DNA of 64,000 nucleotides from Bacillus infantis. Lineage in GTDB: Bacteria; Bacillota; Bacilli; Bacillales; Cytobacillaceae. A program made the position numbers and the translations under genes. Of this stretch, positions 56,362-64,000 are shown one piece after another; the first letter of the stretch is position 1; each line of letters opens with the position of its first letter. Below the pieces are notes generated by a model that worked only from the letters and a program-made list of their open reading frames with translations, was not told the DNA's origin and did no database searches. The stretch lies in contig NZ_JAIVAP010000008.1 of the NCBI RefSeq assembly GCF_020171945.1, forward strand, positions 1 through 64,000. Reading direction: 5' to 3'.

Positions 56362-56868
56362 TTATTTGAAGTTTTTCTCAATATACTTCTGTTCCTCTTC
56401 CTTACTCAGGAGGCCTTTAGCTTCCCCGACAGTTCCGCCCTGGAGCTTCCATATGCTGTTATGGTCTCTGGCTGCTGAAGAAAAGTCACCTTCATTCCAT
56501 CTTTCCAGGATATCCAGGTACACACTTGAATGCTTATAGCTCATTTCATTGGCCTCGACAACACTCAGGAGCCTGCTGATCCTGTCAGGAGTGACCTGCA
56601 GCGCGCCCCATTTGTTTTCTGCCTTGACCTTCTGATGGCTCATATCGTGGATGGCCTGCTGGACAGCTTCTTCTTCCATATTATTTGGAAACAGCTTTTC
56701 CAGGTCCTTTTCCCCTTTAGAAGCAGCAGACCTTTCTTCCGCAGCCCGTTCACCCTTTCCGAGTGCAGTATAATTATAGGCAGCATATCCGGCCAGCGCC
56801 AGGATGATCAGGCCCAGCCCTGCAAGCCGCAGCTTATTATGAAAAAATGATTTCTTCTTTTTAGACAA
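56362..56868 (-). CDS. Membrane-anchored protein of unknown function (DUF6241-like)
   Basis: A 168-residue protein: basic N-terminus (SKKKKSFFHNK), one hydrophobic anchor (about 14-33), then an extracellular or cytoplasmic helical domain with the pattern LFPNNMEEEAVQQAIHDMSHQKVKA. I connect it tentatively with DUF6241. TTG start with GGAGG 8 nt upstream. Function unknown. Confidence 0.65.
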   Translation of the reverse strand: MSKKKKSFFHNKLRLAGLGLIILALAGYAAYNYTALGKGERAAEERSAASKGEKDLEKLFPNNMEEEAVQQAIHDMSHQKVKAENKWGALQVTPDRISRLLSVVEANEMSYKHSSVYLDILERWNEGDFSSAARDHNSIWKLQGGTVGEAKGLLSKEEEQKYIEKNFK

Positions 56869-57077
56869 AATCGCAGCCTCCAGCTTACTGATTTACATGC
56901 CCGTATCCCTGCTTCAATTTTCAGCCTGCTTTGTTTAAAAATAGAAGAGGTGGGTATGATGGTTATGGATAAGGAAATTTTTATCAATGCAATTATTATA
57001 CCGCATTAAGCAGGTATATCCTGCTAAAGAGAGAATAAAATGATTGCAGCATATACTGGATTTCCATAAGCGATTTG
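56869..57077. other. Intergenic region upstream of clpP
   Basis: About 210 nt, A/T-rich, between the divergent DUF6241-like and clpP genes; the CtsR box follows. No gene or RNA seen. Confidence 0.4.
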
Positions 57078-57094
57078 TTTGACCTTTATTGACC
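57078..57094. promoter_or_regulatory. CtsR box of clpP
   Basis: TTTGACC-TTT-ATTGACC is the reverse complement of the CtsR direct repeat GGTCAAA-N3-GGTCAAA with one mismatch. TTGACC (57079-57084) with TATCAT (57102-57107), 17 nt apart, may be the promoter it blocks. The ctsR gene is elsewhere. Confidence 0.85.
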
Positions 57095-57204
57095 ATCAGT
57101 GTATCATAATGATTACATACAGAACCCAAAATATTTCTTCTTATGGAAGAACATGCTTTAATCCGTTGTATGTTGGATCTTTATCTTGAAGGAGGAACTG
57201 ACAA

Positions 57205-57810
57205 ATGAATTTAATCCCTACAGTTATTGAACAGACAAACAGGGGCGAGCGCGCATACGATATTTATTCACGCCTTCTGAAAGACCGCATCATCATGCTT
57301 GGTAGTGCGATCGATGATAATGTGTCAAACTCCATTGTAGCTCAGCTGCTATTCCTGGAAGCAGAGAACCCTGAAAAGGATATCACTTTGTACATCAACA
57401 GCCCTGGCGGCAGCATCACTGCCGGTATGGCCATTTATGATACGATGCAGTACATCCGTCCGAAGGTTTCCACAGTCTGCATAGGGATGGCCGCTTCCAT
57501 GGGTGCATTCCTTTTGGCAGCAGGTGAGAAAGGCAAGCGTTATGCCCTTCCAAACAGTGAAGTCATGATCCATCAGCCGCTGGGCGGAGCGCAGGGCCAG
57601 GCAACAGAAATCGAAATTGCCGCAAAGCGCATCCTTTTCCTTCGCGAAAAGCTGAACCAGATCCTTTCAGAACGCACAGGCCAGCCGCTTGAAGTGATCG
57701 CTAAGGATACTGACCGCGACAATTTCATGACTGCTGAGAGAGCATTGGAATACGGGCTGATCGACCAGATCATCACCCGCAATGTCCTGGAAGAAAAGAA
57801 AGATAAGTAA
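57205..57810 (+). CDS. clpP: ATP-dependent Clp protease proteolytic subunit
   Basis: A 201-residue serine protease subunit. Catalytic triad Ser98 (GMAASMG), His123 (MIHQPLGG) and Asp172 (DRDNF) is intact. It forms the tetradecameric barrel with ClpC/ClpX/ClpE, and degrades SsrA-tagged proteins, matching the tmRNA tag encoded in this window. AAGGAGG precedes the ATG. Confidence 0.98.
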   Translation: MNLIPTVIEQTNRGERAYDIYSRLLKDRIIMLGSAIDDNVSNSIVAQLLFLEAENPEKDITLYINSPGGSITAGMAIYDTMQYIRPKVSTVCIGMAASMGAFLLAAGEKGKRYALPNSEVMIHQPLGGAQGQATEIEIAAKRILFLREKLNQILSERTGQPLEVIAKDTDRDNFMTAERALEYGLIDQIITRNVLEEKKDK

Positions 57811-57817
57811 AGAGAGC

Positions 57818-57850
57818 AAGAGGGCTGACAGGTTCAGCCCTCTTTTTTAT
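57818..57850 (+). terminator. clpP terminator
   Basis: AAGAGGGCTGA/TCAGCCCTCTT 11-bp stem then TTTTTT. Confidence 0.9.
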
Positions 57851-57884
57851 GATTAAAGAGATTATGTTGTTAAACAAAGAAAAA

Positions 57885-57910
57885 GCGCCCTGCACAAATG
57901 CTCAGGGTGC
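57885..57910 (-). terminator. Terminator after crh
   Basis: GCGCCCTG/CAGGGTGC stem (one wobble), followed on the minus strand by TTTTTCTTTG. Confidence 0.75.
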
Positions 57911-57923
57911 CTTTTCAGTTTTT

Positions 57924-58181
57924 TCAGCTCTCCTGCTGGATATATTGCGAAAGCTCTTCGAGTGCTTCCTCTTCATCACTTCCATCTGCCACCAGGTTCA
58001 CAACAGAGCCTGTGCTGACTGCTAGGCTCATAAGGCCCATGATGCTTTTTGCATTGACCTTTTTCCCGTCCTTCTCCAAAAAGATGTCTGAAGAAAAGCG
58101 GTTTGCTTCCTGGACAAACAGGGCGGCAGGCCGGGCCTGAAGGCCGGTCCGCAGCTTTACTTCCACTTGTTTTTCAACCAT
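57924..58181 (-). CDS. crh: Catabolite repression HPr-like protein Crh
   Basis: An 85-residue HPr-fold protein, exactly the B. subtilis Crh length. The HPr phosphorylation His15 is replaced by Gln15 (TGLQARPAA), while the HprK/P target Ser46 (AKSIMGLMSL) is kept. It therefore acts in CcpA-dependent regulation and not in sugar phosphotransfer. Start at 58181 with GGGAGG upstream; the ATG at 58199 precedes that ribosome site. It is last in the yvc operon. Confidence 0.96.
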   Translation of the reverse strand: MVEKQVEVKLRTGLQARPAALFVQEANRFSSDIFLEKDGKKVNAKSIMGLMSLAVSTGSVVNLVADGSDEEEALEELSQYIQQES

Positions 58182-58211
58182 TTCTCTCTTACCTCCCATA
58201 TTATCTTATTT

Positions 58212-59162
58212 CTAATTGCCTGTTATGGATTCACCTAAACGCAGTTTTTCTGCTATTTCATCTATTTTTCTAAGTCGGTGATTAATGCCTGATTTGCTGA
58301 TATGGCTGCCTGACACCATTTCCCCCAGCTCCTTCAGAGTCACATCCTGATAGGCCACCCGCAGCTCAGCAATTTCCCTGAGCTTTTCCGGGAGTATATC
58401 AAGGCCGACAGTCTCCTTGATATAACGGATATTCTCGACCTGCCTGAGGGCCGCGCCGATTGTTTTATTGAGATTGGCGGTCTCGCAGTTTACAAGCCTG
58501 TTCACCGAGTTCCTCATATCCCTGACAATCCGGATATCCTCAAAGCGCAGCAGCGCTCCGTGGGCACCGATGATGTTCAGGAATTCGGTGATCTTTTCGG
58601 CTTCCTTTAAATACGTGATAAAGCCTTTCTTTCTCTCAAGCGTCTTGCTGTTCAATCCAAATGTATTCATCAATTCACACAAAGAATCATTATGCTCTTT
58701 GTATAGTGAAAAAATTTCCAAGTGATAAGATGATGTTTCAGGGTTGTTCACCGATCCGCCGGCAAGGAAGGCGCCGCGCAGATAGGAGCGCTTGCAGCAT
58801 TTTTTCTTCACAAGCTCCTCAGAAATATCATGGGTGAAATCAAATCCCTCTTTCAGGATCTTCAGGTCGGCGAGTATTTCCTGCGCCTGCTGCGCCAGTC
58901 TTACAATATATACATTATTCTTTTTCAGGCGCATCTTTTTTCGTACAAGCAGCTCCACTTGAACGGTGTAATTCTTCTTCGTCAGTGTATAAATTCTTCT
59001 CGCTATCGCGGCATTCTCTGTCTGGATATCCACAATTAATTTCCGGCTGGAAAAAGAGAGTGATCCGTTCATCCGAATAAGCGCTGATAATTCAGCCTTG
59101 CCGCAGCAGTCTTTAACTTCAAGGTTGGTTAATTCCTTTTTCGTTTCCGAAGCGAAAGACAT
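58212..59162 (-). CDS. whiA: DNA-binding protein WhiA
   Basis: A 316-residue protein: LAGLIDADG-like N-terminal domain (about 1-200, catalytic residues lost as in the family) and a C-terminal HTH ([29 protein letters not shown]). In B. subtilis it influences cell division and chromosome segregation. Start at 59162 with GGTGAAGG upstream; the ATG at 59195 is upstream of it. Confidence 0.96.
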   Translation of the reverse strand: MSFASETKKELTNLEVKDCCGKAELSALIRMNGSLSFSSRKLIVDIQTENAAIARRIYTLTKKNYTVQVELLVRKKMRLKKNNVYIVRLAQQAQEILADLKILKEGFDFTHDISEELVKKKCCKRSYLRGAFLAGGSVNNPETSSYHLEIFSLYKEHNDSLCELMNTFGLNSKTLERKKGFITYLKEAEKITEFLNIIGAHGALLRFEDIRIVRDMRNSVNRLVNCETANLNKTIGAALRQVENIRYIKETVGLDILPEKLREIAELRVAYQDVTLKELGEMVSGSHISKSGINHRLRKIDEIAEKLRLGESITGN

Positions 59163-59203
59163 ACCTTCACCCCCCGCCCAGACAAACGCTTGCACATTTA
59201 TAT

Positions 59204-60187
59204 TTACGCTTTATATCGCTTGCTGGTTTCATTTATTAGTAAAGAAAATAAAATATCTGCTACTTCCTGTGTATCATGGCGGATGACGCCTCCGTCCAGG
59301 CTGACGATATCGCCGTGTACAACCTCAAGGCCCAGCCCCTGCAGATTGGCAACATCATAATGGACAGGCTTGGCCAGCTCCTCGCTGTACCGCTCCTGTA
59401 TTTCTTCCGGAATGTCTTCCTTATTGACAAGGATGGTATTGATAAAAGAACAGTTCATATGATCATATATGGCCTTTACATGATCACTCGCCGTAAAATC
59501 AAGCGTCTCCCCTGCCTGCGTCATCAGGTTGCAGATATAGACCTTCTTGGCCTTCGCATTGCAGACCTCTCTCCCGAGGTTCGGAACAAGGAGGTTGGGC
59601 AGTATGCTCGTATAAAGGCTGCCAGGCCCGATGATGATCAGATCAGCCTGCCTGATGGCCTGGATGGTCTCCGGCAGGGCATTGACATCCTCCGGACTCA
59701 GGAAGACTTTTTTAATTTTTTTCCCAGAGTATGGGATCTTGGATTCTCCTGAAACAATCGTCCCATCCTCCATCTCAGCATGGAGGACTACACTCTGGTC
59801 TGCGGCCGGGAGCACCTTTCCCCTTACATTGAGGACCTTGCTCATTTCCTGGATGGCATGAGTGAAATTGCCTGTGATCGAGGTCATGGCAGCAAGGATA
59901 AGGTTGCCAAGTGAATGGCCGGAAAGCTCATTCGCGGTGCTGAACCTGTGCTGGAACATTTCCTCGACGAGCGGCTCCACATCCGACAGTGCAGCTAAAA
60001 CATTTCGAATATCCCCAGGGGGAGGAATCTGCAGTTCATTCCTGAGGCGGCCCGAGCTCCCGCCATCATCAGCAACCGTAACGATGGCTGTGATATCTGC
60101 AGGATGCTTCTTCAGACCGCGCAGGAGGACCGGAAGCCCTGTGCCTCCCCCTATGATGACGATTCTAGGCTGTTCTGTACCTGTCAT
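59204..60187 (-). CDS. glmR: Gluconeogenesis factor GlmR (YvcK)
   Basis: A 327-residue CofD-like protein with [16 protein letters not shown] and [17 protein letters not shown] nucleotide-binding signatures. In B. subtilis it binds UDP-GlcNAc and stimulates GlmS, linking carbon source and cell-wall precursor supply. It overlaps yvcJ (rapZ) by 4 nt (ATGA), so translation is coupled. Confidence 0.95.
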   Translation of the reverse strand: MTGTEQPRIVIIGGGTGLPVLLRGLKKHPADITAIVTVADDGGSSGRLRNELQIPPPGDIRNVLAALSDVEPLVEEMFQHRFSTANELSGHSLGNLILAAMTSITGNFTHAIQEMSKVLNVRGKVLPAADQSVVLHAEMEDGTIVSGESKIPYSGKKIKKVFLSPEDVNALPETIQAIRQADLIIIGPGSLYTSILPNLLVPNLGREVCNAKAKKVYICNLMTQAGETLDFTASDHVKAIYDHMNCSFINTILVNKEDIPEEIQERYSEELAKPVHYDVANLQGLGLEVVHGDIVSLDGGVIRHDTQEVADILFSLLINETSKRYKA

Positions 60188-61077
60188 GTTGTTTTATCCT
60201 TTCTCCTCTCGATATCGCGATGAGTGACGTGTGTATGGTAATCCTTCTCATAAAAGCGGGCGATATACTCGGCGAGGGCTACAGAACGATGCTGGCCGCC
60301 TGTGCAGCCAATCGCGATCACCAGCTGGGCTTTGCCCTCGCGCTTATAGTGAGGGAGCATGAAGCTCAGCAGATCTGTAACTTTTTCGAGAAATTTATTG
60401 GTTTCATTCCATTTCAGTACATATGTTGACACATCTTCGTCCAAGCCGGTTTTCGGCCTCATGCTCTCGATGTAATGGGGATTCGGCAGAAAACGTACAT
60501 CAAACACAAGATCCGCGTCTATCGGCAGGCCATGCTTAAAGCCGAATGACATCACATTGACTGTAAACGTCGTCTTCCTGTTGACTGAAAACTCATCAAG
60601 GATTTTCTCCCTGAGCTCCCGCGGCTTCATGTTAGATGTTTTGTATATCAGCTGGGCCCTTCCCTTCAGCTCCTCCAGAAGCTCCCTTTCAAGCTTGATG
60701 CCCTCAAGAGGCAAACCTGACGGAGCAAGAGGATGGGAGCGCCTCGTTTCCTTGTAGCGCCTGACCAATGTAGAGTCATCAGCATCCAGATACAAAATCT
60801 GCGGAGCCACCCATGAAGTTTCGGCCAAATCGTCCAGCGCCTTGAATAAATGATCAAAGAACTCCCTGCCGCGAAGGTCCATGACCAGTGCAACCTTATT
60901 CATCTTATTCCCTGATTCCTTCATCAGTTCAAGAAATTTCGGAAGCAGAGTCGGAGGCAGATTATCCACACAGAAAAAGCCAAGATCCTCAAAACTCTGG
61001 ATCGCCACTGTTTTCCCTGCTCCCGACATCCCAGTTATTATGACCATTTGTGTATCAGTCGCCGCACCGCTGCTCAT
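60184..61077 (-). CDS. rapZ: RapZ/YvcJ nucleotide-binding protein
   Basis: A 297-residue P-loop protein with Walker A GMSGAGKT (near residues 16-23), [20 protein letters not shown] and C-terminal [14 protein letters not shown]. coli RapZ is an RNase adaptor for glmS control; the Bacillus homologue YvcJ hydrolyses GTP and affects competence. AGGGGGAG precedes the ATG. Confidence 0.93.
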   Translation of the reverse strand: MSSGAATDTQMVIITGMSGAGKTVAIQSFEDLGFFCVDNLPPTLLPKFLELMKESGNKMNKVALVMDLRGREFFDHLFKALDDLAETSWVAPQILYLDADDSTLVRRYKETRRSHPLAPSGLPLEGIKLERELLEELKGRAQLIYKTSNMKPRELREKILDEFSVNRKTTFTVNVMSFGFKHGLPIDADLVFDVRFLPNPHYIESMRPKTGLDEDVSTYVLKWNETNKFLEKVTDLLSFMLPHYKREGKAQLVIAIGCTGGQHRSVALAEYIARFYEKDYHTHVTHRDIERRKDKTT

Positions 61078-61106
61078 TCCTATTCTCCCCCTGTAATCTA
61101 TATTAT

Positions 61107-61574
61107 TTAACTCGGGTCCAGCCGATAGCTTAGAAGCTCGAAATTCGGCGTATAGGTAAACGTCCCGTAAATAATTCCATTCCCATGAATCATATATTCA
61201 AGAATGTGATAATCGCCTGCAGCCATTGGCAGATTCTTGATATCATCAAAATCATGCCAGGCCAGCTTCCCTTCCTCCGACTCATCCAGATTGATGCCAT
61301 CAGACTCCCGTGCAAGGAAAGTAAACATCATCCATTCAGAAAGCACTTTATCCCCGTCTTTCATAATGAAGGTGAAGATCCCCTTCAAGCCCGGATTTCT
61401 TAAATATATGCCTGTCTCCTCGCGAAATTCCCTGATGCAGGAATCCCGGACTGATTCACCCGGCTCCATCTTCCCTCCGGGCGCTACCCACCAGCCACGT
61501 CTCGGTTTTTGTAAAAGCAATACTTGATTTTCCTTCAACAGCACACAATTCGTGACCCGCTGCAACAGCCTCAC
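61107..61574 (-). CDS. yvcI: Nudix hydrolase (YvcI-like)
   Basis: A 155-residue Nudix protein. The Nudix box [14 protein letters not shown]...REFREETGI (about residues 33-55) is complete. It hydrolyses nucleoside-diphosphate derivatives; 8-oxo-dGTP or geranyl-diphosphate activities have been suggested for relatives, but not proven here. GTG start with AAGGA upstream. Confidence 0.9.
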   Translation of the reverse strand: MRLLQRVTNCVLLKENQVLLLQKPRRGWWVAPGGKMEPGESVRDSCIREFREETGIYLRNPGLKGIFTFIMKDGDKVLSEWMMFTFLARESDGINLDESEEGKLAWHDFDDIKNLPMAAGDYHILEYMIHGNGIIYGTFTYTPNFELLSYRLDPS

Positions 61575-61692
61575 CTCAGCATTTCCTTCTCATGACCGCC
61601 GCACAGGCAGTCCTGTCGAATATATTCTTTTCATTATACTATTTTTGTTATCCAGCCACAATGAAATGAAAAAATGAAATTCGGAGGAGGCT

Positions 61693-61815
61693 CGCCCAGA
61701 GCCGACAAGCATAAGACGCAAAAGAATAAAAGGCGTTCTTTGCCTTTAATTCTTTTGTGGCTTATGACTCGAGGCTCTAGCCGCCGGAGCTGGACAAATT
61801 GAAATGCAAAGGCGT
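61693..61815. repeat. Diverged single copy of the structured repeat
   Basis: The long hairpin spans 61698-61778 with outer arms AGAGCC/GGCTCT and second stem CAAAAGAAT (61719-61727)/ATTCTTTTG (61749-61757). Both differ from the copy at 1-81 while pairing is kept. The capping AGGC..GCCT loop and the GAGCTGGACAA tail are conserved. Confidence 0.85.
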
Positions 61816-61835
61816 TTTGCCTACGAAAAAAAAAG

Positions 61836-61860
61836 AGCACAGGCTATGTATGCCTGTGCT
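61836..61860 (-). terminator. Intrinsic terminator, minus strand
   Basis: AGCACAGGC/GCCTGTGCT 9-bp stem, then CTTTTTTTTTCG on the minus strand. No gene ends just upstream of it. Confidence 0.75.
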
Positions 61861-61981
61861 GCACAAAGGATTATATCTTAAAAGGGGGTCAATTTCTATT
61901 CCTATATTACCCGATATTTATTGCACTACTGTTACAGTACGATTAAAACAAAATGACTTTTTATTTTTTTAGTAAAAAGCT

Positions 61982-62014
61982 GGCCGAAAGCCTTGTACAA
62001 TGCGGCTTTCGGCC
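61982..62014 (-). terminator. Intrinsic terminator-like hairpin, minus strand
   Basis: GGCCGAAAGCC/GGCTTTCGGCC 11-bp perfect stem, then AGCTTTTTACT on the minus strand. No gene precedes it directly. Confidence 0.65.
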
Positions 62015-62097
62015 TATTGCTGCCGGTGGGTGGAAGCGGCCTCTCTTTGGAATTTTCTCTTGCGGAAACCGCACCTGCCGCAGCCGGTTTATGATGA

Positions 62098-62127
62098 AAA
62101 AACGCCCATTTCAAGAATGAGCGTTTT
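62098..62127 (-). terminator. trxB terminator
   Basis: AAAAACGC..GCGTTTTT stem-loop immediately past the trxB stop. Confidence 0.8.
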
Positions 62128-62135
62128 TATACATA

Positions 62136-63149
<1,014 letters not shown>

Positions 63150-63305
63150 TTATTGCTCTGCAAAATTGACTTTCCCAGCCTTGACAGGCAGAAGGAGCTG
63201 TAAGAGCAAGTGCGTTTATTCCCAAGAAAAACAGCGGTTGTTTCAGTAGTATTTCCTTACTAACATTATCCTATAAAACAAAAAGGATACAGTCCAAGAA
63301 TCTGC

Positions 63306-64000
63306 TCATTTCAGAATGCTGCTGACTGATTTTACATACTTCTGCAGTGTGGAAGCAGAAAGTCCGTACTGGGCTGCGACGCTTTGCTGAGAGACTTTTT
63401 CGCTGCGCTGCTTTCTCCAGACATATTCAACGGCACCGGCCCATGCTTTTGCATTCTTGGCAAGAAGCCCCTGACCTTCGGCTTCATTGAAGACAGTGAA
63501 CCATGCCAGGTACAATCCGGCTTCAACTGTCCCGATCGGCTTATGGTGTTTGTATAAGAGCTCTGCCGTTTCATGGGCAATTTTCACACTGTTCTTTTCT
63601 GGTGCGCCCATTTCCACCAATGATGCATATTCCCGGTCAACGCTTGTGAATTTTGGATTCTGCTTAACATCCTTGCTTGCAAGAATCTCGTCTTTGCTGC
63701 CTGATTTTGAAGCAAGGAAAAGTGCAAATAAACGTTCCTCCGCATATTCACTGTTCAGCTTTTTATAGATGGAATCCAGATGGTCCTCGAATCCGGCCGT
63801 CTCAGGCTTATCTTCGTTCCATGGCTCAAGGCCCGCCTTCTCCGGGCTGTATTCCAGCACCCTTTTCCAGAAGTTCCTGGCCTGGTCTTCTTTCCCCGTG
63901 AAGTAGGAGGAATAAGAAAGCCAGTAATAAAAGGCGCCATCACCCTCATAGCCTGACTTGTGAAGCTTGCGCAGCCATTTGTAGGCAGGCTCGTATTCAC
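63306..64000 (-). CDS. TPR-repeat protein (YvcD-like), 3' part
   Basis: The reading frame is open to the window edge; the visible C-terminal portion is about 231 residues (the GTG at 63860 is only an internal codon). The first part (YEPAYKWLRKLHKSGYEGDGAFYYWL...) has TPR-like helices. The C-terminus (SQQSVAAQYGLSASTLQKYVKSV) looks like a short helix-turn-helix. Position upstream of trxB matches B. subtilis yvcD. Function unknown. Confidence 0.8.
   Translation of the reverse strand, partial: EYEPAYKWLRKLHKSGYEGDGAFYYWLSYSSYFTGKEDQARNFWKRVLEYSPEKAGLEPWNEDKPETAGFEDHLDSIYKKLNSEYAEERLFALFLASKSGSKDEILASKDVKQNPKFTSVDREYASLVEMGAPEKNSVKIAHETAELLYKHHKPIGTVEAGLYLAWFTVFNEAEGQGLLAKNAKAWAGAVEYVWRKQRSEKVSQQSVAAQYGLSASTLQKYVKSVSSILK

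Noticed and set aside
56935-57129. Minus-strand small frame upstream of clpP
   Set aside because: It covers the CtsR box and promoter, with no ribosome site.

Overview
The window looks like chromosomal DNA from a Bacillaceae bacterium (Bacillus sensu lato). Gene order and protein sequences follow B. subtilis closely in three blocks: secG-est-rnr-smpB-ssrA, cggR-gapA-pgk-tpiA-gpmI-eno, and yvcD-trxB-yvcI-yvcJ-glmR-whiA-crh. Strong AGGAGG ribosome sites, frequent TTG/GTG starts and U-tract terminators fit this. The permease/binding-protein fusions of the compatible-solute transporters resemble the OpuF type described from B. infantis-like species. The exact species cannot be told from the sequence. 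There is no phage, plasmid, transposase or CRISPR array.

Layout. 1-5 kb: a duplicated structured repeat, a permuted NlpC/P60-like protein, two GNAT acetyltransferases, two DnaQ-type exonucleases and a DUF294 nucleotidyltransferase. 5-10 kb: ammonium transporter AmtB behind two TnrA-like boxes, then a formate dehydrogenase pair (ForC/ForE type, with Cys-Gln in place of the usual Cys-His). 10-16 kb: a DUF4097 surface protein, an ANT-like nucleotidyltransferase, a C39 lipoprotein, and hxlR divergent from hxlAB plus a short-chain dehydrogenase (formaldehyde fixation). 15.8-19.9 kb: a persulfide/sulfane-sulfur island (TauE, rhodanese-metallo-beta-lactamase, TusA-rhodanese, rhodanese, DsrE, TusA) under a CsoR-family CstR-like repressor. 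Matching 16-bp operator-like palindromes lie at the repressor promoter, the tusA promoter and further gaps. 20-30 kb: a CPA1 antiporter, a fatty-acid-hydroxylase-type membrane protein, a GntR-ABC transporter operon and a MarR-MMPL efflux pair. 30-38 kb: two paralogous OpuF-like osmolyte importers flanking a diguanylate cyclase and a DUF1540 mini-protein. 38-41 kb: a thioredoxin, a flavodoxin-like oxidoreductase, an RRNPP-like regulator and a small membrane protein.

41-57 kb is the conserved core: tmRNA, SmpB, RNase R, esterase, SecG; a NERD-domain gene followed by an exact 20-nt periodic array; the full glycolytic operon with a textbook CggR operator; glutaredoxin, sigma-54 and tRNA-Arg(CCG). 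57-64 kb: clpP behind a CtsR box, Crh, WhiA, GlmR, the RapZ-type ATPase, a Nudix hydrolase, thioredoxin reductase and the 3' part of a TPR protein running off the edge.

The least explained items are: a hairpin repeat in four copies whose stems change by compensatory substitutions; the six-unit 20-nt array behind the NERD gene; the multi-operator sulfur island; the DUF294/exonuclease pair with an altered exonuclease motif; and a stack of three same-strand terminators at 61.8-62.1 kb. No coordinate depends on a database search; function calls rest on motifs and remembered families.
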